In this document: in pieces, positions 27,442 to 36,562 of the stretch | Numbering within the stretch: position 1 is the stretch's first letter | Layout: each line of letters opens with the position of its first letter | NCBI RefSeq assembly: GCF_002752655.1 | Contig: NZ_CP023737.1 | Coordinates: 1,798,001 to 1,862,000, forward strand | Length of the DNA: 64,000 nucleotides | Origin: Methylosinus trichosporium OB3b | GTDB lineage: Bacteria > Pseudomonadota > Alphaproteobacteria > Rhizobiales > Beijerinckiaceae | Reading direction: 5' to 3' | Position numbers and translations under genes: made by a program | The notes under the pieces: generated by a model | Databases searched by the model: none | Told to the model about the DNA's origin: nothing | The model's input: only the letters and a program-made list of their open reading frames with translations

Positions 27442-27699
27442 ATGCGCATCTCCGTGACGGAAGCAAAAGCCCAGCTGACGGAACTCGTGCGATTGGCCGA
27501 AGCGGGAGAAGAGGTCATTCTCACCCGCCACGGCCACTCCGCCGTCCGTTTGGTTCCGGTCAGGGCCGCGCCGGACAGAGCGTCTCGCCGAGCTTTGCTC
27601 GAGGCGATACGGGCGTCCGCGGCCGCAAAAGCGACGCCGGGACCGAACGCCGCCCGCAGTCAGGATTTCCTCTATGGCGAGGACGGCCTGCCGGAATGA
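27442..27699 (+). CDS. Phd/YefM-type antitoxin
   Basis: An 85-aa type II antitoxin. The N-terminus MRISVTEAKAQLTELVRLAEAGEEVILTR is the Phd/YefM DNA-binding fold; the rest is a disordered toxin-neutralising tail. The stop overlaps the start of the PIN-domain toxin gene by three bases, the normal coupled arrangement. The pair probably autoregulates through an operator before the antitoxin gene. Confidence 0.92.
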   Translation: MRISVTEAKAQLTELVRLAEAGEEVILTRHGHSAVRLVPVRAAPDRASRRALLEAIRASAAAKATPGPNAARSQDFLYGEDGLPE

Positions 27700-28079
27700 T
27701 CGCGGTCGACACATCCGCTTTGATGGCGATCGTGCTCGGCGAGGCGGAGGCCGACGCCTGCATCGCGGCGCTCTCGACAAAGGACGCGCTCGTGATCTCG
27801 GCGGGCACGCTCGCTGAAGCTCTGATCGTCGCCGGCCGCCGCAACGTCGGCGACGAGATGGCCCGGCTGATCGACGAGCTGGGCTTCGAGGTTGTTCCGG
27901 TGACGACCGCTTCGGCCCGCCGAGTCGCGCTCGCCTATCGCAAATGGGGAAAGGGCGTTCACCCCGCTTCGCTGAATTTTGGCGACTGCTTCGCCTATGT
28001 GGCTGCGCAGGAGCGAGGGTGCGGCTTGCTGTATATCGGAGATGATTTTCGCCGGACGGATGTCGAGAGCGCGCTTTGA
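27696..28079 (+). CDS. vapC: VapC-type PIN-domain toxin
   Basis: A 127-aa PIN-domain ribonuclease. Acidic metal-binding residues include Asp5 (MIAVDTSALMAI), a Glu in GTLAEAL, Asp in FGDCFAYVAA and Asp in YIGDDF. VapC toxins cleave tRNA or rRNA when the antitoxin is degraded. It is coupled to the Phd-type antitoxin upstream. Confidence 0.92.
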   Translation: MIAVDTSALMAIVLGEAEADACIAALSTKDALVISAGTLAEALIVAGRRNVGDEMARLIDELGFEVVPVTTASARRVALAYRKWGKGVHPASLNFGDCFAYVAAQERGCGLLYIGDDFRRTDVESAL

Positions 28080-28106
28080 GAGCGCTGCGCCTCGGTCCTC
28101 CTCGCG

Positions 28107-29120
28107 TCACGCTTCGGCCGTCTCGGCGATCCTCTGCGTCGCGCAGCGCACCTCGTCGACGGCCGACAGCAAGGTCTCGACCCCGGCGCCGGGACGCACG
28201 GCCTCCGCAGCGAGGCGGCGACGGAAAGCGCGCGCGCCGGGCCTCCCGGCGAATAGCCCGAGCATATGGCGCGTCATCGATGCGAGCCGCTCGCCGCGCC
28301 GCAACTGCGCCTCGACATAAGGTATGAACGCCTCGACCGCGGCGAAACCGTCCGGGAGCGGCGCCGGCTCGCCGAACAGCTGCGGATCGACCGCGAGCAA
28401 TAGCTCAGGATTGTGATAAGCGGCGCGGCCGATCATCACGCCGTCGACATGCTCGAGCTGCGCCCGCATCTGCTCGATCGTCTCGATCCCGCCATTGATC
28501 GCGATCGGCAGAGTGGGAAAGGCGCGCTTCAGCTCATGCACGAGCGCGTAATCGAGCGGCGGGACGTCGCGATTCTCCTTTGGCGAGAGCCCCGCGAGCC
28601 AGGCTTTTCGCGCATGCACGACGAGCGCGTCGCAACCGGCGGCGACGACCCGCTCGCACAGCGCGAACAGCGCCGTGCGCGGGTCCTGATCGTCGACGCC
28701 GATGCGGCATTTGACGGTGACGGGAAGATCGACCGCATCCTTCATCGCGCTCACGCAATCGGCGACGAGATCGGGGCGCAGCATCAGACAGGCGCCGAAA
28801 GCGCCGTTCTGCACCCGGTCCGACGGACAGCCGACATTGAGATTGATCTCGTCATAGCCGAAGGGCTCGGCGATGCGCGTGGCCTTGGCCAGATCGAGCG
28901 GATCGGAGCCGCCGAGCTGCAGCGCGAGCGGACGCTCGGCAGGATCGAAGCCGAGCAGCCGCTGGCGGTCGCCGAAGATCACGGCGCCGGTGGTGAGCAT
29001 CTCCGTATAGAGCCGCGCGCGGCGCGACATTAGCCGATGGAAGAACCGGCAATGCCGGTCGGTCCAGTCCATCATCGGGGCGGTAGAGAACCTAATATCT
29101 TGATTTGTAAGCGATTTCAT
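28107..29120 (-). CDS. dusA: tRNA-dihydrouridine(20/20a) synthase
   Basis: An FMN-dependent enzyme of 337 residues from the preferred start MKSLTNQDIRFSTAPMMDWTD. Signatures are the N-terminal APMMDWTDRHCR, NLNVGCPSDRVQNGAFGACLM with the catalytic cysteine, VTVKCRIG and INGGIE. It reduces uridine in the D-loop of tRNA. A 20-residue longer frame is possible but atypical. dusA is a known integration site of some genomic islands, but the element beginning about 800 bases upstream appears to use tRNA-Phe instead. Confidence 0.93.
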   Translation of the reverse strand: MKSLTNQDIRFSTAPMMDWTDRHCRFFHRLMSRRARLYTEMLTTGAVIFGDRQRLLGFDPAERPLALQLGGSDPLDLAKATRIAEPFGYDEINLNVGCPSDRVQNGAFGACLMLRPDLVADCVSAMKDAVDLPVTVKCRIGVDDQDPRTALFALCERVVAAGCDALVVHARKAWLAGLSPKENRDVPPLDYALVHELKRAFPTLPIAINGGIETIEQMRAQLEHVDGVMIGRAAYHNPELLLAVDPQLFGEPAPLPDGFAAVEAFIPYVEAQLRRGERLASMTRHMLGLFAGRPGARAFRRRLAAEAVRPGAGVETLLSAVDEVRCATQRIAETAEA

Positions 29121-29381
29121 TTTAGTCTCAAGGCCATAGGTCGGGGCGTGTGCATTCTCCATTACGCCTCGATACGACACTTTTCGCTCCTTTTCGACTT
29201 CTCAGTGCACACAGAGCGCACACGAAATTGCGACGTTCGCGAGGCTGGCGCGCTCGAGCTCGACGCAAGGGGAAATACGTCAACGAGACGTTTCTCCGCC
29301 GACGCGACGCCGAGGAGTGGGCGCTGACATAGAGCGCCGGATCGACCGCGGCGAGTGTCGCCGCGGCGGAAGCACCCGCAC

Positions 29382-29932
29382 CTAAGAGCCATATGAGACC
29401 GCCCGCTCGCATGGAGAACCGGCGGGCGAAGTCATCGGCCGCGACGACAGGATAGGGTTCGTCACCGCGTCCCAGACTTGCCGCCAAGCGGCAAACTCCG
29501 AAGGGCGGATCCGAATAGCGGGCGAAATTGCCTTCGTGCAGGCTCGTCAATTCGGCTTCGACGATTTCGGTAAAGCGCTGGCAATCGCCAAGGTCGATCT
29601 CTTTTGTCGCCCAGTCGCCTATCCGCACGGAGGCGTCCTTGCGGCCCACGCGAGATCACATATGAGATGGCCGATGATCTCACGTAACTGTTCGCGGTAA
29701 CGAAGTCGGAAGGGGTCGGGTTCGCCAAGCGACTGGCGGACGGCAGCATAGCGGGCGGCCGAGCGCTCGTAGGCTGAGATGAAGACGTCTTTGAGGAGGT
29801 CGATCTTTTTCAGCTCATAGACGCCGAGCACGGCTTCCGTATCGGCCTCCCTTCGGCGTCACCTTGCAGCCAAATCCGGGAATCTCGCTGTCCCATAGAA
29901 AGGCATCGCATTTTCGGAGGCGAAAATGGTGC
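29382..29932 (-). pseudogene. Decayed 3' part of a Fic family protein gene
   Basis: Reading leftwards in successive frames, the fragments GDAEGRPIRK, then VLGVYELKKIDLLKDVF with YERSAARYAAVRQSLGEPDP, then VRIGDWATKEIDL with LTSLHEGNFARY, then IRPSEFAAWRQVWDAV line up with the C-terminal region of Fic/Doc adenylyltransferase-type proteins. At least three frameshifts separate them. The N-terminal part, including the HPFxxGNG catalytic motif, is missing. The break coincides with the putative left end of the integrated element, so insertion or older rearrangement may have removed it. Confidence 0.7.
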
Positions 29933-29940
29933 CAGGGGCG
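29926..29940 (+). other. Putative left attachment site of the integrated element
   Basis: ATGGTGCCAGGGGCG repeats, in direct orientation and with one base missing, the 16 bases at the 3' end of tRNA-Phe (38212-38227). Internal arm-type repeats lie about 60 bases inward. Confidence 0.6.
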
Positions 29941-30002
29941 TCATCACGAATTCCGCATAACAATCTGATATTAAATGCTTGATTGTCAGTGTGGAAAATC
30001 TC

Positions 30003-30024
30003 GAGGCCAACAAAAAGGCCAACA
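30003..30024 (+). repeat. Arm-type direct repeats, left end
   Basis: GAGGCCAACA and AAGGCCAACA, two bases apart. The same pair with 20 of 22 identical bases lies at the right end (38058-38079). They are probably integrase arm-binding sites. Confidence 0.6.
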
Positions 30025-30483
30025 GCCAATCTTGTGGAAAACATCGCCGACGGTCTAATGGCGATTCGAAATGGCTCCCAGACTCACTGCGCAAGATCGA
30101 CGAACCACCAGAAGACCACACTTTTCACGGCAGCAGGACCGCTTTCAACCACCTCCACCCGCGCCCACCGCTACGCCTCAACGAGCGGGAACCGGTACCC
30201 GACGCCTTGCAATCGATCAGCGCCCCGATCCTCCAACGTTAAACCGCACCACCCAAACGCGGACGATCTGCAAACCAAACGCGCCAATTCGCGCGGTGGC
30301 GCCGCGCAATCCGCCATTGTAAATGCACCGCTAAAGGTGTCTGATGTTTATAGGGTCCAGGGGGCCATCTTTCAACTGCATCGGCACCCGGATGTCTGCT
30401 CAATCATTGTAGCGCCCAACGCTGTACGCTCGGCCGGGATTGTAACGAAAATGTTCAACGGCGCCATTAAGGAAGAGGCCATC

Positions 30484-31302
30484 ATGGCCCTGAAGACTGC
30501 GCAGGCTAGCCATGAAACCGAAGCCAAGGTTGTTGGTGAAGCGTCCGCAAGATTGTTCGACCTCCGCAAGTCCAGCAGCGAGCAGATCATCCCGCAGATC
30601 GAGGGCTATGTAAACTCTCTCGCCAACAGTCCCAAGGATTTGAACAAGACGTTTTCCGAGTATCGGGCCGACTTCAAGACTTTCAACGAGATCGTTGCCG
30701 CCATCGAGGAGGAGGCAGCCAAGATCAACACCAGGGCTGGCGCTGGCGGGGCTACTGGCGTTGCTGCAGGATTGGGGGTCGCGGCCTTTGCTCCGAGTGC
30801 GGCTATGGCGATCGCCACGACGTTTGGCGTTGCCAGTACCGGAACCGGCATTTCGACGCTGTCCGGGGTCGCTGCGACCAACGCCGCTCTCGCCTGGTTG
30901 GGCGGAGGCGCCCTGGCGACTGGCGGCGGTGGCATGGCCGCCGGAGAGGCGTTCCTGGCGCTGGCGGGTCCGGTCGGCTGGGCCATCGGCGGTGCTGCCC
31001 TCGTGGCGGCCGGAATGTTCGCCCGCAGCCGTAATCAGGCGATTGCCGAAGACGCCGCCGCCGAGACCAAAAAAATCCAGACCCACATCGCTGCGCTCTC
31101 GGCAGCCACGTTGGAGGTCAACCGACTTTTCAACCTGACCGAGCGCCATGTGAATGGTCTCACCATTCTGCTGACTCAGCTCAAGGAACAAGCGCCGCGA
31201 AATTACCTCGAGTTCAGCATCGTCCAGAAGGAATGGCTGAGCGCGCTCATCAATCACGTCCATTCGCTGTCCGAACTCCTTAACAAGAAGGTGCAGGCAT
31301 GA
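30484..31302 (+). CDS. Cargo gene 1: coiled-coil protein with glycine-zipper membrane region
   Basis: The 272-aa product starts MALKTAQASHETEAKVVGEA with a strong AAGGAAGAGG site. Residues 1-75 are helical and charged. Residues about 82-180 are a glycine/alanine-rich hydrophobic region (GGATGVAAGLGVAAFAPS, GGGALATGGGGMAAGEAFLA, PVGWAIGGAALVAAGMF) resembling a glycine zipper that can form pores or hairpins. A second helical coiled-coil region follows. No signal peptide. The stop overlaps the next start by four bases. The family is unknown to me. Base composition is less GC-rich than neighbours, consistent with transfer. Confidence 0.75.
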   Translation: MALKTAQASHETEAKVVGEASARLFDLRKSSSEQIIPQIEGYVNSLANSPKDLNKTFSEYRADFKTFNEIVAAIEEEAAKINTRAGAGGATGVAAGLGVAAFAPSAAMAIATTFGVASTGTGISTLSGVAATNAALAWLGGGALATGGGGMAAGEAFLALAGPVGWAIGGAALVAAGMFARSRNQAIAEDAAAETKKIQTHIAALSAATLEVNRLFNLTERHVNGLTILLTQLKEQAPRNYLEFSIVQKEWLSALINHVHSLSELLNKKVQA

Positions 31303-32747
31303 GCTCGGAAACATTCCAAACTCGCGGCCGCCGCCTCGTTCAGGATCAGTTCGCCGGTGTTGCCGTCCAGGCCATCAATGATACCCGTGTTCACGACGAA
31401 ATCATCAAGCTGGCCGCGCAAGATCGCGCTTTCGAGATCGCAGCGGAGCAAATAGACAAGGTTCGAGAGTTTCTCACGAATCCCCAAAACATCTTGGGAA
31501 GCGCGATAACAAAGCACGGCGAGATCGCCGAGCAGGTCGAAGTCGGCATCCGAAATGCACGGCAGGCTTTGGCCCAAGAGAATATGACAGCGACATTTGA
31601 AAGTGTCCATCGTACTGGACCGCTGGACTATCTAATCAATGGGGTCGGTGTTCAGTCTAAATTCGTCAACGGCATCCCCAACAATCTGCACCATGTCCTG
31701 AACCACCTAGATCGCTACGAAGGCTTCACCGCCGACGGGTCGCACTACATCATCCCTAAAGATACCCACGAGGCCATTCAGGCCCTGCTGAACGGAGGGA
31801 ACATCGACGGCCTGAAGGCATCGACCGAGGAGAACATCAAGGCGCTGGCCAAGCTGATCGAGGAACAGACCGGGAAGCCGTTCTCAGAAGTTGTCCAACC
31901 GTCGATCGTAAACTACCCTGACGTTCAGGTGGTTAAGGCGCCCACGACACTGGACAACGAACAAAGGAATCTCGCCGACAAGAACGAGAAGCTCAAGGAT
32001 GAGATCGTCGATGCCCACAAGCCGTCACTGCAGGGCGCCGCTCAAGCCGGTCTCGTGGGCGGGGCCGTCGGAGGCGCGCTGTCGCTGGCGACTGGGCTAT
32101 ATGCCAAGTACAGAGCCGGCAAGAACGTCTTTAAGGGCGACTTCTCGGCGGCGGATTGGCAGGAACTCGGCCTCGACACGGCCAAGGGCGCGGCTGGAGG
32201 TGCTGTAGCGGCTGGTTCCATTTATTTGATGACCAACTACGCAAGCATGGCCGCCCCGTTCGCCTCCGCGGTCGTGAGCGGAGTCAAGGGCCTTTCCTCG
32301 TTGGCAGCGGACTATCGTAATGGCCACATCAGCTTTGACGAGTTCGTCGACCTTGGCATGATCGTCTGCGCAGAATCCGCTATCGTGAGCGTGTTCACTC
32401 TTGTTGGCCAAACCTGGATTCCGATTCCCGTTCTTGGCGCTGTCATCGGTAGCTTGGCGGGTAAAATGGTGGCGGAATTCTGCACCGAACAGAAGGATAA
32501 GATCACCCAGCGCCTTCGGGATAATATGGCCTCGTTCAAGGCTACGTTGGACTGCAAACTGCTGGAAGTCCTAGAGACCATCACCGACGAGTTCGACCGC
32601 TTGAACAACCTGACGATCATCGCCTTCGATTCCCGTCTGAATTCCAATCTCCGCGACCGCAGTGTGGATCTGGCCATGGCCTACGGAGTGGAGGCAGACA
32701 AGATCATTGCCAACGAAACCGCGCTGGATAAGTTCATGTTGGCGTGA
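31299..32747 (+). CDS. Cargo gene 2: protein with PD-(D/E)xK-like motif and membrane region
   Basis: The 482-aa product is coupled to cargo gene 1 by an ATGA overlap. The N-terminal half is soluble. A segment RTGPLDYLINGVGVQSKF (Asp110, Gln119, Lys121) has the D-xn-(E/Q)xK spacing seen in PD-(D/E)xK nuclease-like folds, followed by HHVLNHLDRYEGF and YIIPKD. From about residue 224 there is coiled coil, then glycine-zipper segments (AAQAGLVGGAVGGALSLATGL, AKGAAGGAVAAGSIYLM), a further hydrophobic stretch (WIPIPVLGAVIGSLAGKMV) and a helical tail. Nuclease activity is only a possibility. The two-gene layout resembles defence or toxin modules; function unknown. Confidence 0.72.
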   Translation: MSSETFQTRGRRLVQDQFAGVAVQAINDTRVHDEIIKLAAQDRAFEIAAEQIDKVREFLTNPQNILGSAITKHGEIAEQVEVGIRNARQALAQENMTATFESVHRTGPLDYLINGVGVQSKFVNGIPNNLHHVLNHLDRYEGFTADGSHYIIPKDTHEAIQALLNGGNIDGLKASTEENIKALAKLIEEQTGKPFSEVVQPSIVNYPDVQVVKAPTTLDNEQRNLADKNEKLKDEIVDAHKPSLQGAAQAGLVGGAVGGALSLATGLYAKYRAGKNVFKGDFSAADWQELGLDTAKGAAGGAVAAGSIYLMTNYASMAAPFASAVVSGVKGLSSLAADYRNGHISFDEFVDLGMIVCAESAIVSVFTLVGQTWIPIPVLGAVIGSLAGKMVAEFCTEQKDKITQRLRDNMASFKATLDCKLLEVLETITDEFDRLNNLTIIAFDSRLNSNLRDRSVDLAMAYGVEADKIIANETALDKFMLA

Positions 32748-32799
32748 CGGCCGCCAGCCCTGTCATCGAAGGGAGCGCGTCGTTTGGCGATACTGACCG

Positions 32800-33018
32800 T
32801 CAGCCATCCCCGAACGTTTGCTTCCCCTTCGCGGTCCAGAGTGCACGTGCATGTTCGCCCTGATCGCTTTGAAGCTTGTCCGCCATCCAGAGGAGCGCGC
32901 CGAAAATGATGGCGCGATCGTCACCGGTCAGGTCGACGATGCCGGCTTTGACGACCAGCCCGCCGAGTTCGATCAGATGTCGCGTGCGCTTGCGGCGCTC
33001 GATCTGCCATGTTCGCAT
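32800..33018 (-). CDS. traD: Conjugal transfer protein TraD (Ti-plasmid type)
   Basis: A 72-aa basic protein beginning MRTWQIERRKRTRHLIELGG, then VVKAGIVDLTGDDRAIIFGALLWMADKL, matching the small TraD accessory proteins of Agrobacterium/rhizobial mobilization regions (not the F-type coupling ATPase). It lies one base after traC and probably assists relaxosome assembly at oriT. A longer frame adds 52 atypical residues. Confidence 0.88.
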   Translation of the reverse strand: MRTWQIERRKRTRHLIELGGLVVKAGIVDLTGDDRAIIFGALLWMADKLQSDQGEHARALWTAKGKQTFGDG

Positions 33019-33019
33019 A

Positions 33020-33349
33020 TCATGCCGCGCCTGCGCCGCCTGATGACGGTTGCGCGCCACTCTGTTGCGCCGAAGCGCCACCAGTGTCGCGGCTAGGCGC
33101 CGATGCAGTTCGTCGCGACCGGCCCTGAAAGTACGCGGCCCCGCGTTTCGCCCATGCCTCCCTCTTTCCGGCATCCTTGGTTTCGGCCAGAACGATCAAC
33201 GCTCCCGCCAGCTCCTCCGCGTTGAGCGCGTCGGCTCCAGTCGAAATGACCAGCTCGCCAAGCTGTTGCACCTTGCGGTTTCTGAGGTCTCGCGCCTTGT
33301 GTTCGATCGACTTCAGTTCCGCGTCGAAGTCCCGTGGCTTGCGCATCAT
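33020..33349 (-). CDS. traC: Conjugal transfer protein TraC (Ti-plasmid type)
   Basis: A roughly 109-aa relaxosome accessory protein: MMRKPRDFDAELKSIEHKARDLRNRKVQQLGELV, then STGADALNAEELAGALIVL. This is the TraC family found between oriT and traD in Agrobacterium Ti and related plasmids. The start is one of two adjacent ATGs behind GGAGG. The C-terminus is low-complexity (serine, glycine, alanine). It is transcribed away from oriT and traA. Confidence 0.88.
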   Translation of the reverse strand: MMRKPRDFDAELKSIEHKARDLRNRKVQQLGELVISTGADALNAEELAGALIVLAETKDAGKREAWAKRGAAYFQGRSRRTASAPSRDTGGASAQQSGAQPSSGGAGAA

Positions 33350-33437
33350 GTCCTCCACATGCTGTTGATGGTGCGATAATAGTCGAGCGCTTGCCGAAAC
33401 GCTGTAAGGTTGCCGGGACGGTTGGGGACGGCGTGGT

Positions 33438-33488
33438 CCCTCCCGAGAATTTTTCGAGGGAGGGCGCGCTTATACGTCGTTCCGACGT
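33438..33488. other. Origin of transfer (oriT)
   Basis: Between divergent traC and traA. On the bottom strand TAAGCGCGCCCT (33461-33472) closely matches the nic region of the RSF1010/Ti-type (MobQ) oriT, TAAGTGCGCCCT. It is preceded by a CCCTCCC / GGGAGGG inverted repeat (33438-33464), and an ACGTCG / CGACGT repeat (33474-33488) lies on the other side. Confidence 0.85.
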
Positions 33489-33518
33489 GCGCTTCGCTGT
33501 GGTGATGTTCGGATCGCG

Positions 33519-36434
33519 ATGGCGATCTATCATCTTCACGTCAAGATCATCGGCCGCAAATGCGGCTCCAGCGCGGTGGCGTCCGCCGCCTACCGCTCGG
33601 CCTCGCGGTTGCGCGACGACAGGCTCGGGCGCAGTCACGATTTCTCGGCCAAGCGCGGCGTCGTCCATTCCGAGGTGATGCTGCCGGAGAATGCGCCGGA
33701 GGCGTGGAAGGACCGCGAACGACTTTGGAATGATGTCGAGGCGCTCGAAGTCAGGAAGGATGCGCAGCTCGCCCGCGAAGTCGAATTCGCCCTTCCTCGC
33801 GAGATGACGGAGCGCCAGGGCATCGAACTCGCCCGCGATTTCGTGCGGTCCGAATTCGTGGACCAGGGCATGATCGCCGACCTCAATGTGCATTGGGATG
33901 TGGCCGATGACGGAATGCCGAAACCCCACGCGCATGTCATGCTGACCATGCGCTCGGTTGACGAGAATAGCTTCGGTCCGAAGGTGCGGGAGTGGAACCG
34001 CACCGAGTTGCTCGAACGCTGGCGGGAGCGTTGGGCAGAGCTTGCCAACGAGCGTCTGGCCGAACTCGACGTCGACGCGCGCATCGACCATCGCAGCTTG
34101 GAAGCGCAAGGCATCGTGCTGGAGCCGCAAAGCCAGATCGGCGCGACCGCGCAGCGCATCGAAGGCGAAGGTGTCGAGGCCGCCGACCGCGCGGAAATGC
34201 ATCGCGAGATCGCGCGCGGCAATGGCGAGCGCATCATCGCCGATCCCGCCCTGGCGCTCGACGCCATCACGCATCAGCAATCGACCTTCACACGGCGCGA
34301 CATGGCGATGTTCGCCCACCGGCACAGCGACGGGAGCGACCAGTTCAATGCGGTGATGGGCGCGATGCGGGAGGCGCCCGATCTCGTCCAATTGGGCAAG
34401 GATGGACGGAGCGATGATCGCTTCACCACCCGCCAGATGATCGAGACCGAGCAGCGCTTGCACCGCGCTGCCGACCTCATGGCTGCGAAGGAGCGCCACG
34501 AGGTCGGTGACAGGGACCGTGAAGCGGCGCTGGCGCGCGCGGAAGCACGCGGTCTCGTCCTTTCGGGAGAGCAGGCCGACGCGCTGGCGCACGTCACGGA
34601 CGGGCGCGATCTCGGCGTCGTCGTTGGTTATGCCGGAACGGGGAAGAGCGCGATGCTGGCCGTGGCGCGCGAAGCTTGGGAAGCGGCCGGCTACGAGGTG
34701 CGAGGCGTGGCGCTGTCCGGCATCGCCGCCGAGAATCTCGAAAGCGGATCGGGCATCTCGTCGCGCACCATCGCCAGCCTGGAACACGGTTGGGGACAGG
34801 GCCGCGATGTGCTCACCGCGCGCGATGTTCTGGTAATCGACGAGGCGGGCATGGTCGGCACGCGCCAGTTGGAGCGCGTGCTGTCCCATGCCGCCGAGGC
34901 CGGCGCCAAGGTGGTGCTGGTCGGCGATCCGCAACAATTGCAATCCATCGAAGCCGGCGCGGCGTTCCGATCCATCTGCCAACGTCACGGTGGAGCGGAG
35001 ATCGGCGAGGTGCGCCGCCAGCGGGAGGATTGGCAGCGCGACGCAACGCGCGATCTGGCGACCGGCCGAACCGGCGATGCGCTCCATGCCTATGACAAAC
35101 ATGGCATGGTCCATGCCGCTGCGACACGGGGACAGGCGCGCGACGATCTGATCGACCGCTGGGATCGCGACCGACAGGCGTCGCCGGGCCGCAGCCGTAT
35201 CATCCTCACCCACACCAATGCCGAGGTGCGCGCCTTGAACGAGGCCGCGCGCGGCAGGATGCGGGACGCCGGAAATCTCGGCGACGAGGTGCGCCTGATG
35301 GTCGAACGCGGTGAGCGAAGCTTCGCTCGCGGAGATCGCGTCATGTTCCTTCGGAACGAACGCGGCCTCGGCGTCAAGAACGGCACGCTCGGCGCCATCG
35401 AACAGGTCAGCACGCAGAGCATGAGCGTTCGCACCGATGACGGTCGTTCCGTTCGTTTTGACCTGAAGGATTACGACCGCATCGACCACGGCTATGCCGC
35501 AACCATCCACAAAGCGCAGGGCATGACCGTGGACCGCACCCATGTCTTGGCCACGCCGGGTCTGGACGCCCACGGCGCCTATGTCGCCATGTCGCGCCAC
35601 CGCGACCGCATGGAGTTGCATTATGGCCATGACGACTTCACGAGCCAGGACCGGCTTCTCGGCGCCCTGTCGCGCGACCGGGCGAAGGATATGGCGTCTG
35701 ATTACGAGCGGCTCGAGCCGGCGCGCGATTATGCCGAACGGCGCGGGATCACTTTCCGCGCCCGCGTGGCCGAGATCGTCAAGAAGGCGCCCGAGAAGGT
35801 GCGCGGCATGTTCGACGGCCTGCGCCTGCCCGCCGCCGGCGGACAGGGGCCGGAAAGGAAGGTGGCGGAAGACCCGGAAGCGGCGCTGCGCCGCGCCCGC
35901 ACCAAGGCGCTCATCCACCATGCCCGCGCCGTGGATGCGATCTTCGAGATGCAGGAGAGAGGCGGCAAGGCCAACCCGGAGCAGGTGAAGGAATTGCAGG
36001 AGGCCCGCAAGGTCTTCGAGGAGGTGCGGCCCTATGGCTCGCACGATGCCGAAGCCGCCTACAAGAAGAACCCGGAACTCGCCTCGGAAGTGGCCACGGG
36101 GCGCACCGCCCGCGCCATCCGCGCCCTACAGCTCGAAACCGAACTGCGCACCGATCCGCAGCGCCGCGCCGATCGCTTCGTGGAACGCTGGCGGGAGCTC
36201 GGCCAGACCAGCCAGCGCCAGTATCAGGCGGCGGACATGTCCGGCTACAAGGCCACGCGATCGGCGATGGGTGACATGGCGCAGAGCCTCGAACGCGATC
36301 CGCAGCTCGAGTCGATCCTCGCCGGCCGCAAGCGAGACCTCGGAATCGGGGTCGAATCGGGTCGCCGACTCGGATTGGAGCTCGCCTTCAGCCACGGCAT
36401 CGACCTCGGTAGAGGCCGGAACATCGGACTTTGA
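33519..36434 (+). CDS. traA: MobQ-type relaxase-helicase TraA
   Basis: The 971-aa Ti-type TraA. The N-terminal relaxase domain has candidate catalytic Tyr25 (ASAAYRSAS) and the metal-binding triad His125, His137 and His139 (KPHAHVMLT). A RecD/TraI-like helicase follows, with Walker A GYAGTGKS (370-377), DEAGMVG and VGDPQQLQS, and later GYAATIHKAQGMT. It nicks oriT and unwinds DNA for transfer. Slightly shorter than many TraA (about 1,000-1,100) but with all domains intact. It lies just after oriT. Confidence 0.95.
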   Translation: MAIYHLHVKIIGRKCGSSAVASAAYRSASRLRDDRLGRSHDFSAKRGVVHSEVMLPENAPEAWKDRERLWNDVEALEVRKDAQLAREVEFALPREMTERQGIELARDFVRSEFVDQGMIADLNVHWDVADDGMPKPHAHVMLTMRSVDENSFGPKVREWNRTELLERWRERWAELANERLAELDVDARIDHRSLEAQGIVLEPQSQIGATAQRIEGEGVEAADRAEMHREIARGNGERIIADPALALDAITHQQSTFTRRDMAMFAHRHSDGSDQFNAVMGAMREAPDLVQLGKDGRSDDRFTTRQMIETEQRLHRAADLMAAKERHEVGDRDREAALARAEARGLVLSGEQADALAHVTDGRDLGVVVGYAGTGKSAMLAVAREAWEAAGYEVRGVALSGIAAENLESGSGISSRTIASLEHGWGQGRDVLTARDVLVIDEAGMVGTRQLERVLSHAAEAGAKVVLVGDPQQLQSIEAGAAFRSICQRHGGAEIGEVRRQREDWQRDATRDLATGRTGDALHAYDKHGMVHAAATRGQARDDLIDRWDRDRQASPGRSRIILTHTNAEVRALNEAARGRMRDAGNLGDEVRLMVERGERSFARGDRVMFLRNERGLGVKNGTLGAIEQVSTQSMSVRTDDGRSVRFDLKDYDRIDHGYAATIHKAQGMTVDRTHVLATPGLDAHGAYVAMSRHRDRMELHYGHDDFTSQDRLLGALSRDRAKDMASDYERLEPARDYAERRGITFRARVAEIVKKAPEKVRGMFDGLRLPAAGGQGPERKVAEDPEAALRRARTKALIHHARAVDAIFEMQERGGKANPEQVKELQEARKVFEEVRPYGSHDAEAAYKKNPELASEVATGRTARAIRALQLETELRTDPQRRADRFVERWRELGQTSQRQYQAADMSGYKATRSAMGDMAQSLERDPQLESILAGRKRDLGIGVESGRRLGLELAFSHGIDLGRGRNIGL

Positions 36435-36562
36435 CCCCGCCTATTTTCCGCCGTCGGCGCGCCACGCTGCGACGGCGAGCAATACCCTCTTGCACGGCGA
36501 TAAATCCTTGTCCTGTCTGGCTCGGGAGCAGTCAGACAAAGCCAGCAGAAGTCGAGGCAGCC

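Larger units (their letters stand above)
29121..30483. other. Stretch without intact genes around the left end of the mobile element
   Basis: It holds a decayed Fic gene (29382-29932), the putative left attachment site (29926-29940), arm-type repeats (30003-30024) and about 450 bases before the cargo genes in which I see no coding sequence. Confidence 0.6.

Noticed and set aside
29040..29121. dusA as the integration site of the mobile element
   Set aside because: No copy of the dusA 5' region is seen at the other end, and the integrase and a direct repeat are at tRNA-Phe.
33093..36044. A 983-codon open frame on the minus strand
   Set aside because: It is antisense to the full-length TraA relaxase, whose motifs are all present; the minus-strand translation has no recognisable domains and is a GC-rich shadow.
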